Of a DNA stretch of 64,000 nt, positions 43,739-57,512 are shown in pieces. Made by a program: the position numbers and the translations under genes. Under the pieces are notes generated by a model that worked only from the letters and a program-made list of their open reading frames with translations, was not told the DNA's origin and searched no databases. Source of the DNA: Microglena sp. YARC (lineage: Eukaryota; Chlorophyta; Chlorophyceae; Chlamydomonadales; Chlamydomonadaceae); NCBI GenBank assembly GCA_022414725.1, contig CM039462.1:126887556-126951555 (forward strand). Reading direction: 5' to 3'. Each line of letters starts with the position of its first letter. The stretch's first letter is position 1.

Positions 43739-45120
43739 CTACATTCCCGTGAGGTGGTAGGATAGAGATCGGTGGAGAGTAGGGGGGGGTTCATGAATCA
43801 TCATGACGGGAAGGATTGGCGGTCCATGTCGGTAGATTCGGCCGTTTGAAGTGTTGGTGCAAGTCAGGCACTTTGTCATACGGATAGCTTTTGGTCGCAC
43901 ATAAGGTGGAAGCATGTTGGTAAGGACATACTGGACATAGTGGCTATCGGCATTATCGGTCACTATGATATATGTAGGGTGATCAGGCACCAAGTGGATT
44001 AGTTTACCATCCATATCGGGACGGAGGAGGTGCTCGGGATGGTTGTCAATAATCGCTCCTCATCCGGGATATATACATCGGCATTGTATTTATCTCGTGG
44101 AGGTGCCTGTCAGTGATCAACCCGACAGGAATTACGAATCGGAACTACTTCAAGCTTCACTTCCGGTTGTGGCATGCGTCGGAGTATGTCACATTCGGTT
44201 TCAGGTTCAGTTTTTCGGTTCAGAGGCAAGGTTTGGGTATGGGTTCGGTGTGGAAGGACGGGATGACGCTGTAAATCGGTTAGGCGAGGAGTGGTGCATA
44301 TGCAGCATATGTGAGCGCAGATTTTGGTAGCCTCAAAAAGTGCGGTATGAACATTAGTCCATTAGAATCGGTTGGAGGAGAGCTGTGATGAGAGTTGTCA
44401 ATGGTGCCACAAGGTTAAAATCCTCTTGATATATGTCCGTAAATAGTTTGGAAAGTCCAAGGAAGGATCGCGAGGTTGGCAACGGTTTTCGGTTTTCGGT
44501 TTTTCGTGTTTTCGGTGGCCAGATGATTATTGTATCAGTTTGGGAGGGATCCATTTGTGTGCCATTTCCAAACAATATGACGAAGGAATTTCATTTCGGA
44601 TGTAAGAAATTCGCATTTGTGGAGTCTGCAATAGAGTTTCTTCTCCTTTCAGAGGATATCAAACACCAGTCGGAGGTGTTTCAGTGGGCCAGCCGGAGTT
44701 TTGAAAATATTCAGAATATCATCGAGGTATATTAACCACGAAGTCATCAAGATGGTCCCTGAAAAGTCCGGTTCATCAGGGCTTGAAATTGCAGCGAGAT
44801 GGCCGTTACAGATGCCCATGGGTAGGACATATATTCGAATTGACGCTAATGGGTGTGTTGAGAGCAGGTTGTCGGATAAAGGTCTGATGGAAGGATTCTC
44901 ATTATGAGGAACACTTGTAGATTCGGCATCGGTCTAAGGTATCGGCACCGGTATCGTATCGATGTGCAGTTGGAGATGGTATCGCATCCGGCACGGATCA
45001 GTATCGGGTCGGCATACACGGTAATTAGAACGGAGAGATGGTTCGGTTTTGAGTGCATGTATGGCCCGGTAGTTGTGATGCACAGACGGAAGGGAACCAT
45101 CAGGTTTTGGTTATGAACTG

Positions 45121-45500
45121 ACCGGGGGAGCTATCAGCTTGAGAATAAACTCGGAGGTGGACTTTGTGTGTGGCACACATACTCGCGATAGATAACAAGA
45201 CTGTTTATTAGAGGGATGGTCCAAAGTAGCGCCTTGAGTCAATCCTATAATGCGGAGACGAGAATAAAGTTCAAGCACTAGGAGACCCATTAAGGGGCAC
45301 GAGTGGGAGGAAAGGGGCGGTAGCGCCTGGAAACCGCTGATCAGGGTAACAGGCTAGAACAGCGCTGTCAGAAGAACCCGATGACGCAGTCAACGAGGAG
45401 CTGACATAGTACTGTCAGGACGCGATGTTAAGGCGAGTTACACAAGGAGTCACCTTTAAGCCATTAAAACAAGCGAGAGAACCGTATTCCCATGCTGATC
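45121..45500. repeat. Dispersed repeat, copy 1 (partner at 49408)
   Basis: Shared landmarks with 49408-49715: GTGGACTTTGTGTGTG, ATTAAGGGGCAC, GGGGCGGTAGC, CTGATCAGGGTA, GATGACGCAGTCAAC and AGCTGACATAGTACTG. The order is conserved with many indels. A weaker third copy lies at 50210-50500. It may be an old LTR or leader of the gypsy family; no clean termini are visible. Confidence 0.75.
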
Positions 45501-47126
45501 ACTTCCCTATGAACGCAGGTGACAATCGATACTAGTACTCCACTATGGCACTGGGGACATAGAACCATAACTCGGTAGCTAAACAAAAATTATTAAGGAA
45601 CGGCGGAAAACAGGAAAACCAGTAAGAAAGCCTTGTCTAAAATAAAAGAGTGAGAAAAAGGATGAACCAAAACCAACTGCTAGTACTGCCCGAAAATGTA
45701 GCAGAGAAAAACTGGGTCATACCGGAGCTGAGCTGAAGAGCCAAAACTGGGAATCGTAACCATACCGATGGTAAGGCTGCAAAAATACTATTCCATTCCA
45801 GAATATGTAGGCACCACCCAGGAAAATCACAAGGGAGGGCCAAACAGAAATCAATCCTAAGACGCAAAGGAAGGGGAACACGGTGACTGAAAGAACCGAG
45901 ACTTAACCTATCATAGAGAGACTTGAAAAAAACGTATATCAACGTTTGGGGCGAACAACGGTATAGAAAACCCATCCGCGGAAAATAGGAACCTAAGCAA
46001 TGCAATGATAACCAGAGACGGATTTGAAATATCGATGTGAAGCGCAGCATATCACGAGAGAATCCACAAGCCTAAGGACGCAGACAAGAGGACACTAAAG
46101 ACTACGATGGAGCAAAAAAAAAGTCGATGATAAAATACACTACCCTTAAAAATATTCTTAGCATAATTCATGATAGGTTTGGGATGAAAAAACCATGAAT
46201 GACTGGTTTCTCACTCAAAGTATAGGGAAGTAAGAGATCTTATAGAAAGTTAAGTGTTATGTCATTAGATCCCCAGTTGAATACGGCATCTAACTAAAAG
46301 CATTCTAGGAGGTGGGTATCCGCACCGCACAGAACGCATGCACTCAGACCAAGGAACCAAGCCGCCTAACTAAGCAAACAAACTTGCAGCAACTGAAAAA
46401 ATCCAAAGGCATATGGCGAAGTTAGAAAATTTTCAAGAAACTTGGTAACCAGCAAAGGAAACGCAGTTCAATGAACAAATAAAAGGGTAGATGTACAACG
46501 CATAGTACATAAAACCTATTGTCCACGGACTGAAAAATGTAAACGCATAAAAAGGGACTTGTAAATAGTAGAATTACTCTATGTGTTGAAGAAGGTGGAG
46601 ATTCTGAAAGGAGCGGTAGGGGTGGTATGCGCTTTGAAATTACAGCTCGGAAAACAAGAAAGAGGTGAGCGGCGGTACATCTGCAAGTACAAATTTGCCA
46701 AGATACCCAGCCCATCCAATTCACTTTGTAAAAATCCGAAGGGATACACAACTACTACAATACTCCACAAAAAGTTCCAATCACCATGAGGGGCTTGGTG
46801 ATCTAGAGAGGAACAGTGTGGAGTAAAAAGAAATGCTAATCTATGATGAGCTCCACCGGGACGACCATCTGCCTATGGAACATAGAGTCAGAAACCATCA
46901 AGACGCTATAAACGGTGGTCTGAATTAGTACCACATTCCAACCCCAAAACACAAGAGCAGCTGAAAGGAAGCTGCCTAAAAAAGCGTCCGTAACGCTCCA
47001 CCAGATCTAGACTACCTGTCTATAACAGTCAGTCTAGGAGGTGCCTGAGGAATAGGCACTCACACATAGGGCCATGTTAACCCTACCGTATGAGAACCAC
47101 AGCACCTAAAACAATGAATCTGGGTT
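45501..47126. other. No recognised feature
   Basis: AT-rich, dense in stops on both strands. The longest frame (46050-45637, minus, 137 codons) is Phe/Leu/Ser-rich with no domain I know. It is probably the eroded interior of a retroelement, given the flanking direct repeats. Confidence 0.5.
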
Positions 47127-47129
47127 GAC

Positions 47130-47582
47130 TGTAACACCCAGCCATACGCATGTTTCAAGCTCAGACCAGTGGTTCAAGATCATCATTACCCATTCGGTCA
47201 ACGGCTACAAATCATCACATGGGCTTGACCCGAGTAAATTCCACCTAGGGAAACGGCACAGGAGGGTGCGGAATTATCCGACACCCGGCGTACCATCGAG
47301 GTGGTCGCAGGTTGGCGATATTAGTCAATGGACCCTGATCCAGGTTTACCTTACTATGATCGAAGGCTGTCTAAATCATGCTAAATCTCTTTCACGCTAA
47401 AACGTGGAAGCAGGAGGGCTGGCGACCTTTCGAGATTCGGCTAAGATTATAGTTGGATATCCACTCCCACCAGCCTCGCTATAAAATTTCACACACAAGT
47501 ACAAGGCAAGATCAGGCCTGGTCTAGAATGCCAACAATGATAACATCCCAGCCAGGCCAGCCAAAACATTGGGGTGTTAAAA
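47130..47582. repeat. Possible solo LTR
   Basis: The start TGTAACACCCAG and end TTGGGGTGTTAAAA are imperfect inverted repeats of the TGTAACACCC/GGGGTGTTA type common at gypsy LTR ends in the green lineage. No flanking duplication and no second copy is visible. Confidence 0.35.
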
Positions 47583-49407
47583 GGGCGTAGTGGCGAATTC
47601 GGTAAACACATAAATAATCACCGTTTGATGACAGGAGGGATGCAAGCGGGGCAGGGGAACCCATACTAATGTGGAGAACCCAGAAAGAACAGTTTAGAAT
47701 GAACTGGAGATAGAGAGTACATCACTTCTCATCTTACTAACTGGCGCAACATTGGAAACCCAAATATAAAACCCTGTACTCACACAGGGAATAACCCAAC
47801 CAGTCTAACCAAATAATGCCTTTCTAACTAGCTTGTTGCGTTGACTGCCCAATACTAAGCATTACATATGCAAAGGGCAACGCAAACAAACGCAACAACG
47901 ACACATCAAGGTGCAACCTCCAAGAAAAGCTCCGAAGGAGTTTGTCTCCCTAGATGAACACGCGATTGCAACAGATAACACACTAGCACCCATGCTGAAG
48001 CAGTGTCATCATCCTACGAACTCATTGCATGCCCCAACTAATCGAGATCCACCAATGCCTTATACCACTTAACTAAAATTTCGCTAAGCTAATCAGGAAC
48101 TCAAACTATTTGAACCACAAACCTCACGTAGCTAGGCGATTAGGACACTAAGGGGGGAACCAGGGGCACGGAAGACAAAGTAGTTAACCTCTGTCGAACC
48201 ACGGAACGCACCCAGGGTCACAAGGGAGCCTAAGAAGAAAAATTACTCCACCAAGATATTCATTGCCTAAGATCCTCCACGGCCGCTGACTAGGGCCAGG
48301 ACGGCGTCCACTGGCGGCCTGTAGCATGGGCGAAGTCGGACGCGCTGGCGAACCTGGGATCAGCAGAAGGTGGGGAAGCGTTAGGTCGAAAGTCGAGATT
48401 TGAGGTATGGGAAAAAGGAGAACGAGAATATGACAGTGCAGCAAGTCACACCTGGTGCATGAAAATCGCACCAATGGCAGAAATCGGCAAATCGCAAGGG
48501 CAAATTCGATAACATTTTATCGCTAGATGCGAAGAGCAGTCAGCCGAGGCATGTAAGGTCCTAATATCCCGCGGTCGATGATTCAGTCAATCTCAGTTCC
48601 TCCCCTCTATCGCTCGCCCCTCACCCCGGTGGGGTAGAAGGGAGCAACAGCACCCGTAGTGGTGCTGGACCACTGACCCCTGCTTCTAACCTACCTGGCG
48701 TAGTTCCAGAATCTCCAGGTCCAGACGCGTAGTTCGTCCTCGCTCTGGCGAACCCTACGGCAGTGGTGGGGCGCGGCGATTCCGCCAGCTTTGATTGCGA
48801 AAAAATCTCAGCAGGTAGCACATAGCCATAGAGCGCAAGCTCATGCCAGTAGCCGAACCGTCCCGGCTGGCAGAGTCAAAGGGGGGCAAAGACGACGTAG
48901 ACATCAGCAGGGAGCTTTGGTCGGCTTTGGCAAACCTCCGGTAATGGCAGGCAGAGCTAAACACCGGAGAAAAGGTTAGCGACGTCAGGATGCGAGCCAG
49001 ACGAAGACGGGGTATCTCACCGAGTCAGAGTAGTCGCCGACTTGAGTCTGCACTCACAGTCATCTACGACAGGACGGGAGGAAGGCGACAGATCGGCTAG
49101 GGGAGGAAAAGAGAGAGAGGAAGGAATGACGCGGGGGGGGTTTTACTTTCCACGATGGCGGAAGGAACTCTCATGAACCGCGCTAGCAGAGGCAGCTGGT
49201 GCAACAACGTCCTAGCCAATCTCAAGAGGAGCCGTTCCTCCGTTGGACGGATTGTCCGCAGCCATCGCTGAGAATGATAACTGGCGGCATTCCGGCGCGT
49301 CCAGGAAAGACCATGCCATGTCATGGAGTTTTCCTCAACAATGCCCGGAGGTCCTCGCGGACGTTGCATCCGCAAAGCAGCTGGTAGTAATTGAAGGGTC
49401 CCGTCAT
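47583..49407. other. Unrecognised, mixed composition
   Basis: 47583-48180 is A-rich without frames. 48200-49400 is GC-richer, with short overlapping frames on both strands (for example 48621-48964 minus, 49199-49387 plus). None has a recognisable domain. Confidence 0.4.
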
Positions 49408-49715
49408 ACCCTTATCAGCTTGGATAACTACTCCGGAGAGTGGACTTTGTGTGTGCAGCACGCCAATTCATATAATGCGGGACGAGAATAAGTTTAAAAG
49501 CACATCTCGGAGTGAGACGCCATTAAGGGGCACCAGTGGGAAAGGGGGCGGTAGCCTCGAACCTGATCAGGGTACGGCTAGACAGCGCGTTGTCAGAAGA
49601 AGCTGATGACGCAGTCAACAGGAAGCTGACATAGTACTGGTCAGGGACTCGATAGTTTGCTAAGGGAGTACACAGGAGTCACCAGACATAAAACAAGCGA
49701 GAGCACCGCTATTCA
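49408..49715. repeat. Dispersed repeat, copy 2
   Basis: Partner of 45121-45500, described there. Direct orientation, 4.3 kb apart. Confidence 0.75.
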
Positions 49716-51600
49716 TGGCTGATAGGAGCCAAATGGAGGATAGACTATGGTCAGATATATCCTTGGACAGGACAATTGGTAACGGTTGTCCTTGACTTCA
49801 GATTTCTATTGGACTCATGCGGTAACAATTTCGGTAACGGTATGTTCGGTTTAATGTTCGGTTGGAGAAGGAATGAGTTCATCAATCTTGGTCACCGAAA
49901 GGGGGTAACCAGTGACTTTGGTGAAAAATGTTCAGTGTAAAGAGTCGGTAAGTTTAGTACGGGAGAGCTGCATGCGTGGGCATGCTCCGTTGGTCGATGG
50001 CAATGCTCAGCAGTCCAAATTGTTAAGTGTTCTACATGGACAGTCTGAGGCGGTATGTCACATGGGATTGTTTGCCAGATTGGGGACGGTGGTCGGATAT
50101 GTGGTCAGGTTGTGTTTCTGCACTGATAGTGTGGTTGTGATTGTACAAAAAAAAGGAAAGGAACTGCATGATAGTGGTTGTTTATGCAGCTTTAAAACAC
50201 TTCAAGAGTGGGACGAGATTGCTTGCAGCGGTCAAAACAACAATCTCATAACAAGGAGATGAGAATGTTTACAGCGACTAGGGAACTCACAAATAAAGAC
50301 AACCAGCGGTGGAAGGGGCGGAACCTAAGCCTAGAACTAAGCCAGGAATCATAAGCCTGGCAGCAGGCTATATACAGCGGCGTGTCAGAGGATCAGTGGG
50401 ACGCAGCCTACAGGAAGCTGTTCAGCTGTGTCATGTAGGATGACACAGTCTAGCGGGGAACTGACACATCTACAGACAAAAGAAACAGGAGTTAACTGTC
50501 TGTTACGATAGTTCTAAGAAAGTACAGAAGTAGTACCAAAACTACACCATCGTCGATATTTCCCATGTAACCTTTACTCGCTACTCCATTCTCCTTTCTT
50601 TAGCATTCGCGGTAGCGCATTCGCATCCTCCTGCTCCTGCGCTATTCCGAATGATACCACTGCTCTCTGTTTCGTGCAGTTTTGGTCACTCTCTTCCCCG
50701 AAACTGCATTTAACCAAACCGGAGCTCAAATTTGCTTCGCAGAGTAGGGACTGCTGCTATCGAAGTGGCTGTCTTTAACATCTGTACGCGAGTCGCAGCA
50801 ATCGTGTGATCTGCAGGTGATATGCGGTTTTTTGGTCGGCTGCACCTCTGGGCAGTTCGGAGTATGAATTCCGGACAGAATTTGCGTCATTTTTTCTTCA
50901 GTGTGCTTTTCTCCCCTGGACTTCCCAACAGGGGGGAATGCAAAGCGCGTATCCCTGGTGCATTCTTGATGGTCGCTGCAGAGGAGCGAAAGGCTCCATG
51001 CAATCTGAGAAACCTACTAACGAACACTTTCGCCCCTCCATGCAGGTACCCAGGACAGCTTACCTGCTTTTTCGATACGCCGGACCTTCCCACGAGCGTC
51101 ACATTAACCTTCTGAACGGGATGCAGCGCCGCAGACCGACGTCATAAACGATTCCTTGGCAACTACCACAAATACTAAGGCCTCATCATCACTCGACACA
51201 GCTTCAGCGGACACAAACTTGCCCAATCTGTACATAAATTAGCCCCGTGCCGCACAGAATTGCATAAGCAAGGCAGAGTCGAAACAAGAAAAGCGAAGCA
51301 GGGTTAAGATCCTATAGCGGCTCTTGGCGAATATAGAACACCGCCTTGATTACCAATTCCAACATAAGACGCGACCATGCGATCAGGCAATGCATGGCGA
51401 ACTCAGATCACCAACCTGCCGCCAGGACCAACATGAGGTTCCGATTGGTCTCACATTGCCACCATGCGACCAGGTGACCATGCCAACACCAAAATCTAGA
51501 TCACCCAACTTGCTGGTCAATCCGCACCTAATGAGACCTATGCACCTTGCAATCCATACCATCTGTACGACCCTTCCACACACAGCTGCCCCCACCAAAA
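49716..51600. other. Unrecognised, with third diverged copy of the dispersed repeat
   Basis: 50210-50500 repeats the words GGAAGGGGCGGAACCTAAGC, TGTCAGAGGATCAGTGGGAC and CAGGAAGCTG in the order of the two better copies. Plus frames 49912-50262 and 50822-51115 have no known domain. Confidence 0.4.
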
Positions 51601-52045
51601 AGTCATTTCATACATAATAAAACACCAAGTCTCCCCCAAAGGAGCAATGTGTTAGCTCTCTCCAAAAGAGCACCAGTCTTCCTCCAAAGAAGCAACAAGC
51701 CTCATTACTAACGAAAGCACAGTCTTCCTTACAAAGAACAAACAGCCTGCATGACAAACGAGCACAAGTCTTCCTACAAAGAAGCAACAAGCCTCATTAC
51801 AGACGAGGACAAGTCTTCCTACAAAGAAGCAACAGCCTCATTACAAACGAGGCAACAAGTTCTTCCTACAAAGAAGCAACCAACTCAATTACAAACGCAG
51901 CACAAGTCTTCTAAAAGAGCACCAAGCCTCATTACTCAACGAGCAAGTTCTTACCTACAAAGGAGCAACAAGCCTTCCTCCAAAAGAAGCACAAATCTTC
52001 CCCAAAGAAGTAACAGCCTTCCACAAAGAAGCTAAAGCCCCTCTC
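51600..52045. repeat. Diverged 30-45-bp minisatellite
   Basis: Units carry AGTCTTCCTACAAAGAAGCA, ACAAGCCTCATTAC and AAACGAG with many indels; about 13 units. Confidence 0.88.
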
Positions 52046-54769
52046 CCAAAAGCATCCAGCTAGAGTAGGCACCCTGGCCCAATACTGTACCACGCATAGT
52101 GCATAACCTAGGTGTGATCAGACGGGATGGCCCAAAGACACTCCTGGGTAAATCCATACCTGGCATGTGGGCCCTCATGGTGATACAATTTCTAGTATTT
52201 TTTCGGTGGTGGCTCACTCCCTAGTGCTCAGACGCAATGGGCCCAGGGGCTCATACTATGGAACTTTATAATTAGCGGGATGGGCGATTAATCACCACAT
52301 GCATCCTACCGACCCCTGCCAGATGCCCCCCCCCCCTACCTCTAAACAGAGCTACTAGACCGTAGACAGGGCAGAGGCAAGCAAGGCTGTTATTTATAAG
52401 GCACGGAGAATGCTCATCGTTAAGAAGACGTGGTCCCCTGCGCCCTGCCGTCATCATTCGGACCTCCATGCTATTATATTACCCTCCCGGTACCACCTCT
52501 TGTATACCTCATGACTTCCCAGGTCATACCAGCCTCATACACCTCACCATCCTCACTAGCCTAATTCAACCTTCACCGCTTGCTCTGGCGCCCTCACACA
52601 CACCTGTTGAGGAAGGGGTAGACCTCGCCCCCCACTCCATACCCCCCTAGGCTAGCCCTGCCCAACCCCTCATACTGGGAACCTCAAGTATTCGACCTCT
52701 GCAGGCCCACTCATGAATAGCCAACTTGGGGGTACCCCAGGCACCAACAGCTCCCCCACGCCAGCCCTCCACGCACCAAGCCTACAATCACTCAGATCCA
52801 ACTGCCCACGCTCCCCGCACCCCAGTTTGTAGAGGGAGTGAGTTACACAACCCCCTCTCCCCTCCCATCTTCTCCTCCAACCCCACCTCCCATATCTGAG
52901 AAAACCAAGCATATAATTCTCTGCAGTCCCACGCCATAATAGCTACTAGGAGGTCCGTACATAGAAGCCCTAGCTATCCTCGCATACGTGATCCCACCCT
53001 CCACACAATCCGCCGTAAGAATTAGGGTACGAGCACTTACACACTGGAAGGCACGGCCAGTGCAACTTCTCAGTCCCCCTGCTTAGCTCCTTCCAATGCA
53101 GCTGCATCTACACACTTCCATTGTGGGCATCCTCGACCTGCCGTTGTATAACCCCCTGTAACCCCTGCTCAGCTTCCCCTTCTAACCAGGACACACGAGA
53201 GCACATACCCCAAGGGCAATCGATGCCGGGCAGCACAAAGGAACAGATCTTCAGAGCGCCTCCACCCACCACGCAGGCCCCATGCATACTCAACTTCAAG
53301 CTACCGGTATCTTGCCATCGCAGCACAATCAAATCACTTTCCAGGGTGAGTGCGTACTGTGATAGACTCTCTCCAACCACCAACCGTTCTCCTGACAACA
53401 AACCCCTCGTAACTGGGGAGCATGACCAGGGCACACCTATACGCTACACCAGGACACCACCATGAAGGCCTGGGCTAGACATCCACAACCCCATCAACCG
53501 CCTAGGAGCGAAGGACTCCCGGACGGACCCCATGGAGGAAGGACCAAGCCACACCTCCAGCCCCCCCGCCGTACAAACAAGCCAGAACCACCCAGCCGCA
53601 CAATCTCCATATTGGGCAACGCCCCAACTCGGACTCCAATGCCAATACCCTCCACACACTTTACCTGCGCGTACAAAGCTCTTGATGCTATGACGAACAT
53701 CCCTAGATTTTCCTGCTAAATTAGACACTCATCCGCTGTGCGCAACTATATCGTGCCAACAACTGGTGACTAGAAGGGCACTATGACAGTCTCACTGGTA
53801 ACTATTCTAGCAATCTTATTATTTATACCTTTCTTCCACCAAATCTCAAACCTTGGCCTCTTACTAAGCACACCAACCCAAGATAACTTCCCACGCATAT
53901 TAGCCCCACACAATGAAATTCGCAGGGATTTCACTGCTAACTCTGAAGGTATCATGCTGGGCAGCTCACAGATGCAGATCCTATACACGCAATCCCTTTA
54001 CAACTGCTCTTGCTTTCCTCCTACAATTATCAACTCTGGATATGGACATGCTAAGGCCATTAATTGCAAGTCTGGATCTCGGTGAGTGGTGGGATATGAA
54101 CTCTGAAGCCCCTATCCCTGAAGCCTCCTGACTGGCAACATCTTCAAAGGGCACTTACTACTGCCTATACAGACACATCTGGACTACCCTGCCTCACGGC
54201 TCAACCTTTTGTCCAGCTGAAATTTACTAATGAACCAAACAATCCTGATCATAAAACTATATTATAGACCTACTACCATTCTTACTCACAATGCATACGG
54301 ACTCCTCAGACCAGATAGTTCTTAACCAGACCAGATGGATCTTATCAGACTCCTCACCACTCTCACCACTTCTCTCAGACTTCCACACCCTACAGATCCA
54401 CATTCACCCTGCAGATACTACAGAGCCCCAGCTCCCTTAAGAAACTGTAGACCATTGTCTCTGATGATGAGGAGCCTCCCAATCTTAGAAACCCTAAACG
54501 AACCTCTAACTCTCGTTGCAATACCCCACTTCCCTCCACTCAACTCTACACATAAATCACCGACCACCAAAAAAACAACCCAGGGAATACAACTCACCTC
54601 AAGACTAACCTTCCTATCCCTACTTGCCGCCAGAAGCAGGTATACTTTGGAGCAAGAACCTCCTACCAAGAAACTACTCCCCACACAGACTCACCACAAA
54701 AACCCTTCCAACGAAAAGATCTAAAATAACCCACAACTACCTCATATCCTGTTCAACCAGCAGCAAACT
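52046..54769. other. No recognised gene
   Basis: C-rich sequence with many 60-130-codon frames on both strands. It precedes a LINE endonuclease in the same direction, so it may hold that element's eroded ORF1, but no gag knuckle or coiled coil was found. Confidence 0.4.
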
Positions 54770-57512
54770 GCACTCTATCTCACTAACATTTATCCTTCCA
54801 ACTGCAGAGGCATCTTCTCATCCTGGGCAAACACTCTAAACGACCATAATTCGAACTAATGAGCCAGACATTGCTATTCTCACGAAACAAAACTTCACCT
54901 CTTAACAACACAGGTATATTAATATGATCAAACAATGAACCTATCTGACTACGCACACTTTCATACACAGCAGCAAAACCATTAAGCAAGCCTACCAATG
55001 CCAGACAAACATTGTAACCCGCTTTCGCTGGAGTTATCACACTTATTAAAAAAGACTTCTTACTACACTCCATCCCAATTAACATGAAGTCCCACTGACA
55101 TAGCTGGTCATGCTCACTCATCAAACTATTAAACAACACTACCCACATTTAGGGCGTCTACATGCCCTGCAATGACCCTGCCAAAAGAGCCCGAATTTAT
55201 GAACACATTCACCATAATTATATCCCAAAACCCCTCTCATCCCTATATTGCAGGGGGGACTGGAATGCAGCCTACTACCTTACTGATAGAAAGAACACAA
55301 ATCAAGCACCTGAGGACTGAGCCCCGCTATCAACACTTAATAAATTATCCAATTCACATTCAGAAGAGCCGTACCACGTTCCCACACTCTTACTCAGACA
55401 ACCACTTCTCAGTAGCAGGATGATGACATCAATTCTCATCACACCCCCTCCAACTGCAACCACGGTGACAGAAACTGCACACCAATGGGAGACACACTGA
55501 TCCACTTGACCTTTGGAAACACACATTACCTCCTCTCTTTTCCCCACCTCTAACCTTTGACATAACCACCTCACAATCCAAACACCATCAACTGCAGCTT
55601 CCGCTCCTCAAGCAACAAGACATGGCAAAGCTAAAAAGCTCATCTCTAATCATATGTTCTCATCAATTCAGCACAGCCAACACTTAACATTACGATACAA
55701 GCTGGACTATAGCACAAACTTTAACTGCGGAGAAGATAATACCCCATCTTGCACACATTCAATCTATTAGACAAGAACTCAAAGCCACCATACCAGAAGA
55801 CGCTTAACAGCATGAACAAATCATCTCATGGTCACTCTTCACCAAGCTCTCTCCCATCATCGGACTGACAACCTGCCCTACAAGCCTAGTACACCAGGCA
55901 CCTTCCTGCCAAGACAAACTGCCAAAACCTACAAAAGACTTCACTACCATATTTAAACACAATTAAAAGCACTGCCGAACAGCTTCCAACCACTTGACCA
56001 ACACAATATGGAGACTTAGAAGCAAGCTGAGACACCTCACACGGCAGGCCATATCACCTACCAATAAAATTAAAATACCAACTAGCACTTTCAAATTTAA
56101 CTCGCTCTCTGACTATTTGTCTCTCCTTAACTGCTTGAATGATTAACAAAGTATTACAGAATTCAAAACGTCACATGGCAGGTTTGCAACTGCAAAGAGG
56201 AGAGAAGCAACCGCCTCATTAAGAAATTCCGACGCCGCCGGTCAGTACATGCAAGAACGACAACTCACAGGTATATTTTCTCTCCTGAAAATTCACACAC
56301 ACACACCCCTGCTCTACCTGACGCATTCACACACACACTCAGCACTAGCACCAGGGTTCCTGGAATTATGACTAACATGTGGGAAAACTCTGTCACCTCC
56401 ACTCATCCCATCACTCAGATTTGACTATACACGTTTTACACGCCACTCCCCCTCATTACATGGGAAATACACACAAGAAAAATACAACTTGGAAACTCCA
56501 GCCAACTCCATACAAAACACTGCCATCTCCCTACACGCTTTCTCTCCTCCTCACCCTATGCTGACTGTATTAGGAACCTCTCGCTACCAACGAAAGCCAC
56601 TGGCGCCGACGGCATAACCTAAATGAATTACTTATGTGCCTCCCACAGGAAATGGCACCTCATCATACATCCAAACTGCATGCAGCTAGTATGGATCCTG
56701 GGAGAAAACCAGACTGCTGGAAAACCTCACACACAAGCATGCTCTACAAAAAATCAGATCCTTGCTTACTCAAAACTACAGGCCAATAGGCCTTAACAAT
56801 GCTGTAGCCAACTCTGGAAACCTCCCCTTGTTACTAACACTATTACTACCTACTCTGAAACCACTCACATTCTTAGCGCCTGCCCGAAGTTTCCAGAAAA
56901 CCAAAAGCTACCCATAGACACTCTTGAACCTTACTCCACAACTTGAGCGACGGGATGGATCTATCGCTGCCCTCTTCCACCTAGGACCTTATGCTGCCTA
57001 CTTCGACTTTAGCTCTGCTATTTAACATGAATTGGATCACGCAAAAACTCTCTGCATCATGCGAGCTTGGTTACACCCACGACACTATCGACACTATTAA
57101 AGGAATCTACACAAACTTACTACACAATATTCTCCTTAACAATACACCTGGCTCCCATCCCCATCACTAGGGGCAACAAACATCCAGGGGGATACTCTCA
57201 TCCCCCTACTCTTCAATTATCTTTCTCGAACCCTACACAGATGGCTCCGTTCTTGGGGACGAGGATACAGAGCAGCATCCCTGTACCCTCCAAAAACAGC
57301 AGATGCAACCCACACCAGCAGCTTGGCGGTATGCTGACGACACTGCTGTCCTACACCGGCTAGCTCAGAGGACCTTCGCAATCCCAATGTGGTAAAGTTC
57401 AAACTTTTAGCATCTGGTCGGGCAATTTCCTCTTAACGCCACCAAAATGTGGTGGTCAGTGGCATACTCCACAAATTCACACCCTCTCAACTACTCACAA
57501 GACTCGTCAATG
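54770..57512 (+). pseudogene. Second LINE, different family, decayed and cut by the gap
   Basis: An endonuclease region comes first: NIYPSNCRG near 54787, PDIAILTKQNF, then DPAKRARIYEHIHHNYI and GDWN (55255-55266), matching the APE-type GD(F/W)N box. The reverse transcriptase follows: KATGADGI near 56597, DCWKTSHTSMLYKKSDP, NYRPIGLNNAVANLW (56774), YAAYFDFSSA (motif A, Asp present), GDTLIPLLFNYLSRTLHRWL (motif B) and RYADDTAVL with YADD at 57330-57341. Every block is separated by stops or shifts. Motifs differ from the LINE at 26853 (NYRPIG against NYRGLA), so it is a separate lineage. The C-terminus is lost in the N gap. Confidence 0.88.

Larger units (their letters stand above)
42134..45120 (-). 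pseudogene. Ty3/gypsy polymerase remnants
   Basis: Pieces of reverse transcriptase and RNase H follow each other in correct minus-strand order. Near 45110-45050: KPDGSL...NYRA (RT start). 44575-44354: QMDPSQTDTIIIWPP, then SRSFLGLSKLFTDIYQ and APLTTLI (RT end/connection). 44014-43740: LVPDHPTYIIVTDNADSHYV (RNase H start, catalytic Asp region). 42331-42134: LSPKQARWMAISFRFEYTLK, then GQTNVADPLSRHP (RNase H end). Frameshifts separate all pieces; 42340-43700 between the RNase H halves is filled by a minisatellite and a SINE-like insert. Integrase is absent and the element is dead. Confidence 0.85.
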
